Program-made: the position numbers and the translations under genes
Origin: Skermanella pratensis
GTDB lineage: Bacteria > Pseudomonadota > Alphaproteobacteria > Azospirillales > Azospirillaceae
Length of the DNA: 64,000 nt
Direction of reading: 5' to 3'
NCBI RefSeq assembly: GCF_008843145.1
Contig: NZ_CP030265.1
Span: forward strand, 2,962,001 to 3,026,000
The notes under the pieces: model-generated
What the model saw: only the letters and a program-made list of their open reading frames with translations
Told to the model about the DNA's origin: nothing
Database searches by the model: none
In this document: one piece after another, positions 34,917 to 43,838 of the stretch
How positions within the stretch are numbered: the first letter of the stretch is position 1
Layout of the letters: each line of letters opens with the position of its first letter

Positions 34917-35959
34917 GATGCCAGGACCCGGCAGGTTTCGGGATCGAGCCTCAGGCCGACGGTGTCGCCGACTTGGAAATGCGCCCGCTCGCGCGGGGAC
35001 GCGACCGCGACGATCTGGGTGCCGCCCGCATCGACGAAGGTCTCGATGCTGGCGCCCAGGTCCCGGATGAAGCTGATCCTGCCGGTCAGCGGCGCCTCGC
35101 CGGCCGGGACGAGGTGGATATCCTCCGGCCGAACCGACAATGTCGCTTCCGCCTGTCCCGGCGCCAGGCTGACGCCGGGGATGGTGCCGCCGGGAGCCTC
35201 GACCCCCTCCCCGATCCCCTGCCCCGCCGCCCGCACGGCGATCAGGTTTGTCGAGCCGATGAAGTCGGCGACGAAGCTGTTGACCGGCCGGCGGTAGATC
35301 TCGACCGGCGACGCCGCCTGCTGGATGCGCCCCTGTCCCATGACGACGACAAGGTCGGCCATTGTCATCGCCTCGCGCTGGTCGTGGGTCACCACGATCG
35401 TCGTGATCCCCAGGCGCTGCTGAAGCTTGCGAAGCTCCACCTGCATCGTCTCGCGCAGCTTGGCGTCCAGCGCGGACAGCGGTTCGTCGAGCAGGAACAG
35501 CTTGGGCGACAGGGCCAGGGCGCGGGCGATGGCGACGCGCTGGCGTTGGCCGCCGGAAAGCTGGGCGACCGGCCGGCCGGCATAGCCGCGCAGGTCGACA
35601 AGGGCCAGCAGCTCCTCCACGCGTCTGGCCTGCTCGGCACGGCCGACGCCTCGAATGCGCAGGGGATACGCGACGTTCCCGCCGGCATCCAGGTGCGGGA
35701 ACAGGGCCAGCGACTGGAAGACCATGCCGAAGTCGCGCCGGTGCGCCGGCACCCGGGTCATGTCCTTGCCGTCGATCAGGATCCGGCCGGAGCTCGGCTC
35801 CTCCAGCCCGGCGATGGTCCGCAGCAAGGTCGTCTTGCCGCAACCCGACGGTCCCAGCATGCAGACGAAGGTTCCGTTGGGAACGGCGAGGTCGACATGG
35901 TCCACGGCGGCGACACCGTTGAACCGTTTCGATATGCCCTCCAGTACCAGGCCGGACAT
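34913..35959 (-). CDS. ABC transporter ATP-binding protein, PotA-like
   Basis: 348 residues; the start at 35959 follows a GGGAGG site (the frame also extends to a TTG at 35980). Walker A GPSGCGKTT, Q-loop VFQSLALFPH, signature LSGGQRQRVAIARAL, Walker B LFLLDEPLSALD and the H-loop TIVVTHD are intact. The C-terminal ~110 residues form the TOBE domain (VGLRLDPETCRVLAS). It powers import through the two permeases downstream. Confidence 0.95.
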   Translation of the reverse strand: MSGLVLEGISKRFNGVAAVDHVDLAVPNGTFVCMLGPSGCGKTTLLRTIAGLEEPSSGRILIDGKDMTRVPAHRRDFGMVFQSLALFPHLDAGGNVAYPLRIRGVGRAEQARRVEELLALVDLRGYAGRPVAQLSGGQRQRVAIARALALSPKLFLLDEPLSALDAKLRETMQVELRKLQQRLGITTIVVTHDQREAMTMADLVVVMGQGRIQQAASPVEIYRRPVNSFVADFIGSTNLIAVRAAGQGIGEGVEAPGGTIPGVSLAPGQAEATLSVRPEDIHLVPAGEAPLTGRISFIRDLGASIETFVDAGGTQIVAVASPRERAHFQVGDTVGLRLDPETCRVLAS

Positions 35960-35981
35960 GGATAGCCTCCCTGAAGTCAAG

Positions 35982-37073
35982 TCAGCCGGCGACGATCAGC
36001 TCGGTCCATTTCTGGTTCAGCCAGTCGGACTTGGTCTGGTACAGGTCGTAGCGCGGGATGATCGGCTCGATATCGCTGGAGACTGCCGCGAACTCCTCGT
36101 CCGTCAGGTCGGTCAGGCTGCGGGCGACGGTCGGCGCCGTCCCGACATTGCGCGACAGCTTGGCCTGGATCTGCGGCTGGCTCATGTAGTTGATGAACTC
36201 GTGGGCCTCCGCGGTCTTCTTGGACGCCGCCGACACCGCCCAGCAGCCGGAATCGAGGATCCCGCCTTCTTTCGGGAAGGTGGAGCGGACAGGGTTGCCG
36301 TCGGCCGCGGCGAGCCTGGTCACGTCGTGGTAGTACTGGCCCATGGGGATCTCGCCCGACTTCAGCGCCTGCTCGAACTGGGCCTCGTCGCGGTACCACA
36401 GGCGGACGTTCGGCTTGACCTCGGCCAGCTTGTCCATGGCCTCCAGGATGCCTTCCTCGGTGTCGAGCTTGGCCGGACCCCCGAAGAAGGTCTTGGCGGT
36501 CACCTCGAGCAGGAAGGAGTTGGAGACGAGCGCCAGCAGGCCCAGGCGGTCCCGGTTGACGGGGTCCCAGAGAGCGCTCCACGAGGTCGGCGCCTCCGGG
36601 AAGACGTCGGTGTTGGTCACCAGCGTGATATACCAGGCGACGGCGCCGACCCCGGCGATCCGCCCGTCGGGGTACTTGTTGACGAACTGCGGCAGCAGGT
36701 TGCCCAGGTTGGGAATCTTTGCCGGGTCGAGCGGGGACCAGAGGTCGATGGCCTGCCCCTTCAGCATCGCGACCTGGGACATCATCGACACGTCTGCCGG
36801 GGCCTGGCCCGCCCGAGCAGCCTGGGAGAGCTGGACCAGCCAAGCTTCTCCTGTCGGCTCCGAGATCGACTCGACCTCGATGCCGGTGGCGCTGGTGAAG
36901 TCAGGGAAGATGTGCTCGTCGAAGGACTCCTGGAAGTACCCGCCATAGACGCCGACCTTCAGCGAGCGGTCGGCCGCCCGCAAGATCGACGGCATGGCCA
37001 GCAGGGCGGTACCGGCCGCGGCCCCTGCCAGGGCGGTACGCCGGGTGATCCCGAACTTGGTGATCTCGGTCAT
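35982..37073 (-). CDS. Periplasmic polyamine-type substrate-binding protein (PotD-like)
   Basis: 363 residues. A Tat signal with the twin arginine RRTALAG is followed by a hydrophobic stretch AAAGTALLAMPSILRAA (cleavage near residue 34), then the mature chain RSLKVGVYGGYFQESFDEHI. The type D/PotD fold is indicated by GVGAVAWYITLVTNTDVFPE and YHDVTRLAAADG. Export folded by Tat suggests a cofactor or fast folding. It lies 22 bases before the PotA-like gene. Confidence 0.92.
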   Translation of the reverse strand: MTEITKFGITRRTALAGAAAGTALLAMPSILRAADRSLKVGVYGGYFQESFDEHIFPDFTSATGIEVESISEPTGEAWLVQLSQAARAGQAPADVSMMSQVAMLKGQAIDLWSPLDPAKIPNLGNLLPQFVNKYPDGRIAGVGAVAWYITLVTNTDVFPEAPTSWSALWDPVNRDRLGLLALVSNSFLLEVTAKTFFGGPAKLDTEEGILEAMDKLAEVKPNVRLWYRDEAQFEQALKSGEIPMGQYYHDVTRLAAADGNPVRSTFPKEGGILDSGCWAVSAASKKTAEAHEFINYMSQPQIQAKLSRNVGTAPTVARSLTDLTDEEFAAVSSDIEPIIPRYDLYQTKSDWLNQKWTELIVAG

Positions 37074-37121
37074 CGCTTCACCTTCCTGTTCTGTTCGTGC
37101 GGTCTTTTGTTTTTTGGTTCG

Positions 37122-38174
37122 TTACTGCTTGGCCCCGATCGACGGGCTGTAGACCATCAGGCTGAGGATCTCGAACAGCATCTGCGCTCCGGCCTGGGCC
37201 GTATTGGTCGTGGCGTCGTATTGCGGGGCGACCTCGACGACGTCGCCGCCGACGATGTCCAGGCCCTTCAGCCCGCGCAGCAGTTCCAGCGCCTCCCGCG
37301 TGGTCAGGCCGCCGACCTCGGGCGTGCCGGTGCCGGGCGCGAAGGCGGGGTCTAGGCTGTCGATGTCGAAGGAAACATAGGTCGGACCGTTGCCAGCCAC
37401 CGCGCGGGCGCGCTCGATCACCGCGGGCATGCCCAGGCCGGTGATCTCCTCCGCGTGGATGACGGTCATGCCGCTGTCGTAGGAGAACTCCCACAGATAC
37501 TCGGCCGAGCCGCGGATACCGATCTGGATCGTCCGCTTGGGGTCCAGCACGCCTTCCAGCACCGCCTGCCGGAACGGACCGCCATGGTGGAACTTGGTCT
37601 GGTCGAACCCCCCGCTGGTGTCGCAATGGGCGTCGATATGAATCATGCCGACCGGCCGGTCCTTGCCCAGCGCCTTCAGGATCGGCAGCGAGATGGAATG
37701 GTCGCCGCCGACTGACAGGGGAGCGACGCCGGCGGCCACGATCCTCGTCACATGAGCCTCAATGTCCTCGTGGGACAGGTCGAGGCTGAAGCGGCTGCGG
37801 AACGGAACGTCGCCGATATCGGCCACGCGCAGGTCGGAGACCGGAGCGGTGTGGAGCACATGGTTGTAGGGACCGATCCGCTCGATGGTCCGCAACGCCC
37901 GCGGACCGAAACGCGAACCATTCCGATTGGTCACGCCCAGGTCCATCGGCACGCCGAGCATCGCAACCTGCAGATCGCCAAAATCGGGGTTCTGCGGATC
38001 GATCGGCCGGTGCGGCGCGGTCAGGAAGGTCGGCATGCCGGCATAAGGGGCGAGCCGCGTGCCGCTCTTGGAGAAGATCGTGTCCGCGACCTTGCGGAAG
38101 GTGGGGTCGAACACCTCGCCACCGTGCAGTTGGCCATATTTCGCGCGCAGGCGCTCCAGCTCTTCCTGGTCCAT
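37122..38174 (-). CDS. Ureohydrolase (agmatinase/guanidinobutyrase/guanidine-hydrolase family)
   Basis: 350 residues from the ATG at 38172-38174. It splits a guanidino group to urea and an amine, using two metal ions (manganese or nickel). Metal ligands: His159 in SVGGDHS, the DAHCD motif (181-185) and Asp270/Asp272 in SFDIDSLDP. The substrate-contact stretch GVTNRNGSRFGPRALR (81-96) resembles guanidinobutyrase and agmatinase forms, so the exact substrate is unclear. The transport-gene context (PotD 48 bases later) supports uptake of a guanidino compound. Confidence 0.92.
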   Translation of the reverse strand: MDQEELERLRAKYGQLHGGEVFDPTFRKVADTIFSKSGTRLAPYAGMPTFLTAPHRPIDPQNPDFGDLQVAMLGVPMDLGVTNRNGSRFGPRALRTIERIGPYNHVLHTAPVSDLRVADIGDVPFRSRFSLDLSHEDIEAHVTRIVAAGVAPLSVGGDHSISLPILKALGKDRPVGMIHIDAHCDTSGGFDQTKFHHGGPFRQAVLEGVLDPKRTIQIGIRGSAEYLWEFSYDSGMTVIHAEEITGLGMPAVIERARAVAGNGPTYVSFDIDSLDPAFAPGTGTPEVGGLTTREALELLRGLKGLDIVGGDVVEVAPQYDATTNTAQAGAQMLFEILSLMVYSPSIGAKQ

Positions 38175-38182
38175 GGATTGCC

Positions 38183-39352
38183 CTATCCTATCGTCAGGTT
38201 CAGGAACCGGCCGGGCAGCCCCTCGATGGCCGCCCGATCCGCGTTGGCGAAGGCGATGCGGAGGTGGTGATCGTTGCCCGGCCCGAAATAGCTGCCGGGC
38301 AGGCACAGGACGCCACGCTCCTCCGCCAGCCGCTCGGCGACGGCCGCCGCCGGTGCGTCGAAGGGATGGCGGAGAAAGGCGAAGTAGGCGCCGATGGCGT
38401 CCAGCCGCCAACCATCCAGATGTGCCGCCGCTGCCCTGAAGGCATCGGCCCGCCCGATGATCTCCCGCCGGTTCTCCTCCCGCCAGGCGGCCATCGGCTC
38501 CAGCGTTGCCGCCAGCGCGTGCTGTCCGACCCGCGGCGCGCAGATCTGGACGCAGTCCATCACCTTGGCGAACTCCGCGAGGAAGGTTTCTCCGGCGATT
38601 ACGGCGCCGAGCCGGTGGCCGGGAATGCAGAAGGATTTTGAGAAGCTGTAGAGCTCGACCAGCGTATCCCGCCAGCCCGGCTGCTGGAACAGGTCGTGGG
38701 GCCGCGTCCCGGCATCGGCCAGGAAATCCCGGTAGGTCTCGTCCAGGATCAGCGCCACGCCCCGGTCGCGGCAGATGCGATAGATCGCGCGCAATGTTTC
38801 CGGCGGGTAGACGGCGCCGGTCGGATTGTTGGGACTGATCAGGACGACGGCGCGGACGCGCTCGTCGATGGCGGCCGCGATCCGCGCCGGGTCCGGCACG
38901 AATCCATCCTCCGCCGATGCAGGCACCGCCCGTGCCTCGATCCCGAGCATGTCGAGCGTCATCTTGTGATTGAAGTACCAGGGGCTCGGCAGGACGACCG
39001 CCTCGCCGGCCTTCGCCAGCGCCAGCGCCGCGACGAAGAAGGCCTGGTTGCATCCGGACGTGATCGCGATCTCGGCCGGCCGGATCGGCGCGCCGAAGAT
39101 CCCGCACACATGGCCGGCATAGGCCGTCCGCAGGTCCTGGTCGCCGAGGATGGCACCATAGCCGGCCAGAAGCGGCGACGCGGCGGCGCTCGCCAGGGCT
39201 TCGAGGATGTCGGGGTGCGGCGGGTAGCCGGGAACGGCCTGGGCCAGATCCACCAGAGGGCCGCGGCTGCCCCCATAGCGCCTGGCCCAGCCCTGGGCCT
39301 CGGGTATGGGAGGACTGGCGGTTTCGTGAAGGAGAGGGTTGACGCGTGTCAC
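38183..39352 (-). CDS. Pyridoxal-phosphate-dependent aminotransferase, class I/II
   Basis: 389 residues. PLP-binding Lys239 lies in ELYSFSKSFCIPGHRLG, with Asn175 in ISPNNPTGA, Asp204 and Tyr207 in LDETYRDF, and Arg247 binding the phosphate. Fold type I, branch of AspB/alanine-type aminotransferases. It heads the operon ending at the sugar dehydrogenase, with just 8 bases between its stop and the ureohydrolase start. It may move the amine freed by the ureohydrolase to a keto acid; not proven. Confidence 0.93.
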   Translation of the reverse strand: MTRVNPLLHETASPPIPEAQGWARRYGGSRGPLVDLAQAVPGYPPHPDILEALASAAASPLLAGYGAILGDQDLRTAYAGHVCGIFGAPIRPAEIAITSGCNQAFFVAALALAKAGEAVVLPSPWYFNHKMTLDMLGIEARAVPASAEDGFVPDPARIAAAIDERVRAVVLISPNNPTGAVYPPETLRAIYRICRDRGVALILDETYRDFLADAGTRPHDLFQQPGWRDTLVELYSFSKSFCIPGHRLGAVIAGETFLAEFAKVMDCVQICAPRVGQHALAATLEPMAAWREENRREIIGRADAFRAAAAHLDGWRLDAIGAYFAFLRHPFDAPAAAVAERLAEERGVLCLPGSYFGPGNDHHLRIAFANADRAAIEGLPGRFLNLTIG

Positions 39353-39423
39353 CAGGGTACTCCAGGCGCGGGACTTCGTTGCAGCCGGCCATACCCTGAT
39401 ACAGCGTCGAAAAATCGAAATCC

Positions 39424-39451
39424 AGGGAGCATCGTCGGCGGACGATGCTCC
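39424..39451 (-). terminator. Strong hairpin terminator after the FAH gene
   Basis: A perfect 12-bp stem (GGGAGCATCGTC at 39424-39435, GACGATGCTCCC at 39440-39451) with a 4-base loop. On the minus strand it is flanked by AAA before it and a T-rich stretch after it, so it ends the transporter-FAH unit and separates it from the aminotransferase unit. Confidence 0.75.
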
Positions 39452-39476
39452 CTTTCGGAAGTCCGGGCCGAAAAGC

Positions 39477-40178
39477 TCAGACCACGGTGACGTTCAGTTC
39501 GGTGACTCCGTCGACGCCGCCGACCAGCACGTTCCCGCGCTTGACGCCGCCCACGCCGGCCGGCGTCCCGGTGAAGATGACGTCGCCAGCGGCCAGGGTG
39601 AAATAGTCGGAGAGGTAGCTGATCATTTCCGGGACCTTCCAGATCATCTGGTTCAGATCGCCTTCCTGACGCTGCTCGCCGTCGCACTTCATCCAGACGC
39701 GGCCCTGGCTCGGGTGGCCGATCTCGGAGACGGGAATGATCTCGCTGCACGGCGCCGAGGCGTCGAACGCCTTGCCGATCTCCCAGGGGCGGCCGAGCTT
39801 CTTGGCCTCGCCCTGCAGGTCGCGCCGGGTCATGTCGAGGCCGACGGCGTAGCCGAAGACATGGTCGAGCGCCTGGTCGATCGGGATGTTCCTGCCGCCC
39901 TTGGACAGCGCGACCACCATCTCGATCTCGAAATGCACGTCGTCGGACCGGTCCGGGTACGGGAACCTGCCGTCCGTCACCAGGTTGTCCGGGTTCTTCT
40001 GGAAGAAGAACGGCGGCTCGCGGTTGGGATCGTGCCCCATCTCGATCGCGTGGGCGGCGAAGTTGCGGCCGATGCAGTAGATGCGATGGACCGGAAAGCG
40101 CGCGTCGGAGCCGCGGATCGGCAGGCTGGGAATGGCGGCGGGTTCGAAGGCCCAGCGGCCGTTGCTGTTGGCACTCAT
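39477..40178 (-). CDS. Fumarylacetoacetate hydrolase family protein
   Basis: 233 residues, the compact FAH domain. The acid metal ligands are in [13 protein letters not shown] and the later [10 protein letters not shown]; the end holds [19 protein letters not shown], the family hallmark. Members are acylpyruvate hydrolases, 2-hydroxyhepta-2,4-dienedioate isomerases or oxaloacetate decarboxylases (FAHD1). Its ATG overlaps the permease stop by 4 bases and it is the last gene of the transporter unit, so the pathway substrate may be a beta-diketo acid. Not resolvable further. Confidence 0.93.
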   Translation of the reverse strand: MSANSNGRWAFEPAAIPSLPIRGSDARFPVHRIYCIGRNFAAHAIEMGHDPNREPPFFFQKNPDNLVTDGRFPYPDRSDDVHFEIEMVVALSKGGRNIPIDQALDHVFGYAVGLDMTRRDLQGEAKKLGRPWEIGKAFDASAPCSEIIPVSEIGHPSQGRVWMKCDGEQRQEGDLNQMIWKVPEMISYLSDYFTLAAGDVIFTGTPAGVGGVKRGNVLVGGVDGVTELNVTVV

Positions 40179-40930
40179 TGACGGACTCCAGCGTAGTATT
40201 CGATGCGTTTCTCGATGGCGCCGACCAGTTCGGACACCAGGATGGCGAAAGCGAAGACGAGAATGGTCAGTGCCCAGAACCGCTCCATCAGGAAGTTGCG
40301 TGAATACAGTTCGAACAACTCACCATAACCGATGATCGAGACCAGAAGCTGGCCGATCACCACTCCCTTCACGCCGCGGATCATGCCCAGGCGGATGCCG
40401 GCGAGTATCTCCGGCAAGGCCGCCCACAACAGGATTTTCAGGTAGACGTCGCGCGGCTTGGCGCCGAACGACCGGCTCATCTCCACCAGCGAGCCGGAGA
40501 TGTGCTTTACCCCGGCCTGGGTGTCGAGGGCTATGATCCAGACCGCGAACAGGAAGACCGTCGCGACGATGGTGGCGTCGCCCAGGCCGAACAGGATCAT
40601 CAGGATCGGCACCAGCGCCGACAGCGGGGCGCTGACGAACAGGTTCACCCACATGCCGAGCAGTCGGTCGGCGGCGCGGAACCGGCCCATCAGCACGCCC
40701 AGCGCCACTCCCACCACGATCGCCAGCACCATGCCGGTGACGAAGCTGCGGAGCGTCACCACCGTGGCCGATTGGAACTGCGGCGACTGGACCAGCTCGA
40801 CCATGGCCGCCAGTACCGCGGTGAAGGGCGGGATCAGGAACATCAGGTCCAGGCGCCCCACCAGTTCCCACAACAGGCACCAGACCAGCAGCGAGGACAT
40901 CATGGGCACACGATAGCCGAACAGGGTCAT
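40175..40930 (-). CDS. ABC transporter permease, NitT/TauT type
   Basis: 251 residues with six membrane segments and the EAA motif [19 protein letters not shown] followed by P. Belongs to the SsuC/TauC/NrtB branch that imports anions such as nitrate, taurine or sulfonates, or pyrimidine precursors and amidines. Its stop overlaps the FAH start. It pairs with a second permease at 41756-42583 around a shared ATPase, which is unusual because such systems often have one permease gene. Confidence 0.92.
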   Translation of the reverse strand: MTLFGYRVPMMSSLLVWCLLWELVGRLDLMFLIPPFTAVLAAMVELVQSPQFQSATVVTLRSFVTGMVLAIVVGVALGVLMGRFRAADRLLGMWVNLFVSAPLSALVPILMILFGLGDATIVATVFLFAVWIIALDTQAGVKHISGSLVEMSRSFGAKPRDVYLKILLWAALPEILAGIRLGMIRGVKGVVIGQLLVSIIGYGELFELYSRNFLMERFWALTILVFAFAILVSELVGAIEKRIEYYAGVRQ

Positions 40931-40952
40931 GGCCGTCCCTCTCCTTCCCCGT

Positions 40953-41756
40953 TCACTCGACGAACTGCTTCAGGCCGTCCCAGATATCCTCGACGGTATC
41001 GAGGTAGCGCCGGTCGCGACGGATCTCGTCGGGGGTGCCGTCCCGCGGGATGTCGGGTCTGATGATCCGCGACACCCGGCCGGGTCCGCGCGACAGCAGG
41101 ATGATGCGGTCGGAGACATAGACCGCCTCCTCGATGCTGTGGGTCACGAAGATGAAGGTTTTGCGCTGGACCCGGCGCAGGCTAAGCAGATCCTCCTGGA
41201 ACTTGCGGCGGGTCTGCTCGTCCACGGCCGAGAACGGCTCGTCCATCAGCAGCACGTCGGCATCGACCGAGAGTGCGCGGGCCAGGCCTACCCGCTGGCG
41301 CATGCCGCCGGAAAGCTCGTGCGGATAGCGCTCCTCGAAGCCGGCAAGACCGACCTCGGAGATGTAGCGCCGCGCGATCTCGTGCCGCTGGGCCTTCGGC
41401 ATGCCCCGGAGTTCCAGCCCGAAAGCGACGTTGCGGATGACCGTCGCCCAGGGCATCAGCGCGAAATCCTGGAAGACGAAGGCGCGTTCCGGCCCCGGTC
41501 CCGTGACCGGGCGCCCCTTGACCAGGACCTGGCCCTTGGACGGTTCGATCAGGCCGGCGATCATCTTCAGCAGGGTGGTCTTGCCGCATCCGCTTGGACC
41601 GAGCAGCGAGATCAGCTCGCCGCGGGGAAAGTCCAGGTCGATCTCCTTCAGCGCCTCGAAGGTGCCGTAGAACTTCGACAGGCCCCGGACCTCTACGATG
41701 TTGTCGGCCTTGGCCGGGGCGGGCCTTTCGTGGATGCGTGGCATGGCGGCCGGCAT
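40953..41756 (-). CDS. ABC transporter ATP-binding protein, NitT/TauT type
   Basis: 267 residues. Walker A LGPSGCGKTT, Q-loop VFQDFALMPW, signature LSGGMRQRVGLARAL, Walker B VLLMDEPFSAVD and the H-loop IFVTHS are present and intact. It drives the two NitT/TauT permeases on either side. The last base of the upstream permease gene is the first of this one, so translation is coupled. Confidence 0.95.
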   Translation of the reverse strand: MPAAMPRIHERPAPAKADNIVEVRGLSKFYGTFEALKEIDLDFPRGELISLLGPSGCGKTTLLKMIAGLIEPSKGQVLVKGRPVTGPGPERAFVFQDFALMPWATVIRNVAFGLELRGMPKAQRHEIARRYISEVGLAGFEERYPHELSGGMRQRVGLARALSVDADVLLMDEPFSAVDEQTRRKFQEDLLSLRRVQRKTFIFVTHSIEEAVYVSDRIILLSRGPGRVSRIIRPDIPRDGTPDEIRRDRRYLDTVEDIWDGLKQFVE

Positions 41757-42583
41757 CAGGCGATCTCCCTCTTCTCGGGACGGAACAGGGACACTTCGAG
41801 GCGCTGCAAGCCCCCGACCGTGACCGCGGAGAATACGATGATGGACGTGATGGTCGCGTACATCTCGGCATAATTGGCGACCGAGCGATGGTAGGTGATC
41901 AGGTCGCCGATACCGGTCGGCGTGATCAGAAGCTCAGCCAGGACGATGCCGATGAAGCCTGCGGAGATGCCCAGGCGGAGGCCGGCGAAGATCAGCGGGC
42001 TGGCGTCGGGGATGACGATCTTGGCGACCTGCTGCCACCGGGTGCCCTGGAAGGAGCGGCACATGGCGACCAGCGACGGATTGACGTTGCGGACCGCCTT
42101 GTAGCAGTTCAGCACGATCACCGGCAGCGCCAGCACGCAGACCGACAGCACTTTGGACGTCATGCCGATGCCGTAGACGAAGGTGATCAGCGGGATCAGC
42201 GCCGCCATGGGGGCAGCCTGCATTACGATGAAGACGGGCGCGGCCAACCACTCGGCCATAGGCTTCAGCCCCATCAGGATGCCGATTCCGACGCCGATGA
42301 CAGCGGAGATGACGATGCCGATCACCAGCGGCTGGAGCGTGGTGGCGTATGCCGAGATCAGGCTGCCGTCCAGGACCATGCCCAGGAAGGCCATAAAGGT
42401 CTGGGAGAAAGGCGGCAACGCATAGTTGACGGGGATCTGCCCCGCCACTTCCCAGACGCCGCAGAACAGCGCCAGGGAGAGCAGCCGCCAGAACAGGCTA
42501 TGGTCACGGGTGGCGGCCCAGCGGACGAAGGCGGTTGCCGGCCCGATCGGCGGACCGGCATTGTGGACGAGAAGCTGGGACAT
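41756..42583 (-). CDS. ABC transporter permease, NitT/TauT type (second copy)
   Basis: 275 residues. Six hydrophobic segments and an EAA-like loop (MCRSFQGTRWQQVAKIVIPD). It is a different sequence from the permease at 40175-40930, so the transporter is probably a heterodimer, which is seen in some NitT/TauT importers for amino-acid derivatives and riboflavin/thiamine precursors. Preceded by the substrate-binding gene. Confidence 0.92.
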   Translation of the reverse strand: MSQLLVHNAGPPIGPATAFVRWAATRDHSLFWRLLSLALFCGVWEVAGQIPVNYALPPFSQTFMAFLGMVLDGSLISAYATTLQPLVIGIVISAVIGVGIGILMGLKPMAEWLAAPVFIVMQAAPMAALIPLITFVYGIGMTSKVLSVCVLALPVIVLNCYKAVRNVNPSLVAMCRSFQGTRWQQVAKIVIPDASPLIFAGLRLGISAGFIGIVLAELLITPTGIGDLITYHRSVANYAEMYATITSIIVFSAVTVGGLQRLEVSLFRPEKREIA

Positions 42584-42627
42584 GTCGGGTCCTTGAGGTC
42601 ATCGGCAGGTGTCTGTACCGGCCGGCG

Positions 42628-43644
42628 TCACCGCCGGCCGACCTTCTGGAGCGCCTGGTCCAAGGGCTCAAGCGTCCAGAAATCCGCCACCTTCAGGCTC
42701 GCCGGATCACCCTGGAGCTGGCCGGCGACGCTGTAGAACTCGAAATCGTCCCGGGCCGCGTCTTCCCCGCCGCCATTGGCCGGGAACAGGCCGACATCCG
42801 CCGCATCCTTGTAATAGGGCTCCATATCGGCGACGACCTCGGCCGGCAGGTCGGGAAGGAGGTTGTATTTCTGGCGGAACTCGGTGACGACAGAGGGCTT
42901 GGCGTTGATTTCCCGGAAGGTGTTCAGCAGTTCCTCGGTCAGGATGTTGACCGACTCCCGCTCGCGCTCCAGGAAATTGGTGTTGGCGTACAGCGCCTCG
43001 TCGCTGGCGTCGATGCCCTCCACCGGCAGTACCTTGAACTTGCCGGGAGCCTGGGCCTGGAGCAGGCGCCAGCCGGCGGAGTCGACGATCGTCGCCTTGA
43101 CGTTGCCCTGGAGGAGCGCTCCGGTGCGAACCTCCGATCCAGGGACGTAGCTGACTTGGCCGTAGCGGATGTCGTTCTTCTTGGCCAGCAGGTTCATTAT
43201 CGCCTCGGTGCCCGACCCGCGGGAGTGCACCGCGATCTCCTGTCCGTCCAGATCCTTCCAGTCCTGATGGAACTCCGTGTTGACCACGGGATAGAAGCGC
43301 AACGTACTCATCTGATAGAAGATCCGGATCGGCGCGCGGACTTTCTGAAGAAGCGCGTAGGGCGTGCCGACGCCGATGTCCGCCTGCCCGCCGACCACGG
43401 CCTGGGCGGCGATATCCTCGGACTTCAGGTACGTGATGTCGATGTCGACGCCGCGCTCCTTGGCCCGCTCGATCGCAGCCAGGAAGCCCAGGGCCTCGAC
43501 CGACGCGATGTCGCCGAAGGCGATTCGGATTTTGCCGGCCGCTTCGGCGTCGAGCGGCATGGCCGACAGGCCGAGCGCCACGACGAGCGCCGCCCCGGCG
43601 CGCGACACTGATTTGGACAGGGCGTTCCGATCTAACAGAGTCAT
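42628..43644 (-). CDS. Substrate-binding protein, NitT/TauT type
   Basis: 338 residues from the ATG at 43642-43644 with GGGAGG in front. Signal peptide through about residue 34 (ALVVALGLSAMPLDAEAAG). Mature protein starts KIRIAFGDIASVEALGFLAA; SsuA/THI5-like fold. First gene of the unit and 194 bases from the divergent GntR gene. The ligand is unknown; the family binds taurine, sulfonates, nitrate, thiamine precursors and similar molecules. Confidence 0.93.
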   Translation of the reverse strand: MTLLDRNALSKSVSRAGAALVVALGLSAMPLDAEAAGKIRIAFGDIASVEALGFLAAIERAKERGVDIDITYLKSEDIAAQAVVGGQADIGVGTPYALLQKVRAPIRIFYQMSTLRFYPVVNTEFHQDWKDLDGQEIAVHSRGSGTEAIMNLLAKKNDIRYGQVSYVPGSEVRTGALLQGNVKATIVDSAGWRLLQAQAPGKFKVLPVEGIDASDEALYANTNFLERERESVNILTEELLNTFREINAKPSVVTEFRQKYNLLPDLPAEVVADMEPYYKDAADVGLFPANGGGEDAARDDFEFYSVAGQLQGDPASLKVADFWTLEPLDQALQKVGRR

Positions 43645-43810
43645 GGCTTTCCTCCCTATAGGTTCGCCAGTCACCGGATGTCTGCGAGACATGCTCTTGG
43701 GCCGGGTTGATCCCAACCATTCTTAACCAATAACAAAATGGTAAGGCTTGGTTTGAGTCCGAGTCAAGCGAAAAGGCTTGATTTTAACAGACAGGTTGGC
43801 AATCATGGGA

Positions 43811-43830
43811 AACCAATCACTCAATTGGTT
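43811..43830. promoter_or_regulatory. Inverted repeat, probable operator of the GntR regulator
   Basis: AACCAAT-CACTCA-ATTGGTT is a perfect 7-bp inverted repeat ending 8 bases before the gntR-type ATG. FCD/FadR-type GntR proteins bind such 7-bp palindromes with short spacers (typical core TNGTNNNACNA), so autoregulation is likely. A related but imperfect half-site pair ACCA/TGGT lies near 43729-43745. Confidence 0.55.
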
Positions 43831-43838
43831 GAGGCTCC

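Noticed and set aside
34062-35843. Long fusion-like frame joining the PotB-like permease with upstream sequence
   Set aside because: The upstream portion is the ATPase gene in the wrong frame; the permease itself starts at the GTG overlapping the ATPase stop.
37122-39392. Long frame joining the ureohydrolase with the aminotransferase
   Set aside because: The first part is the aminotransferase gene in the wrong frame; the ureohydrolase starts at 38174.
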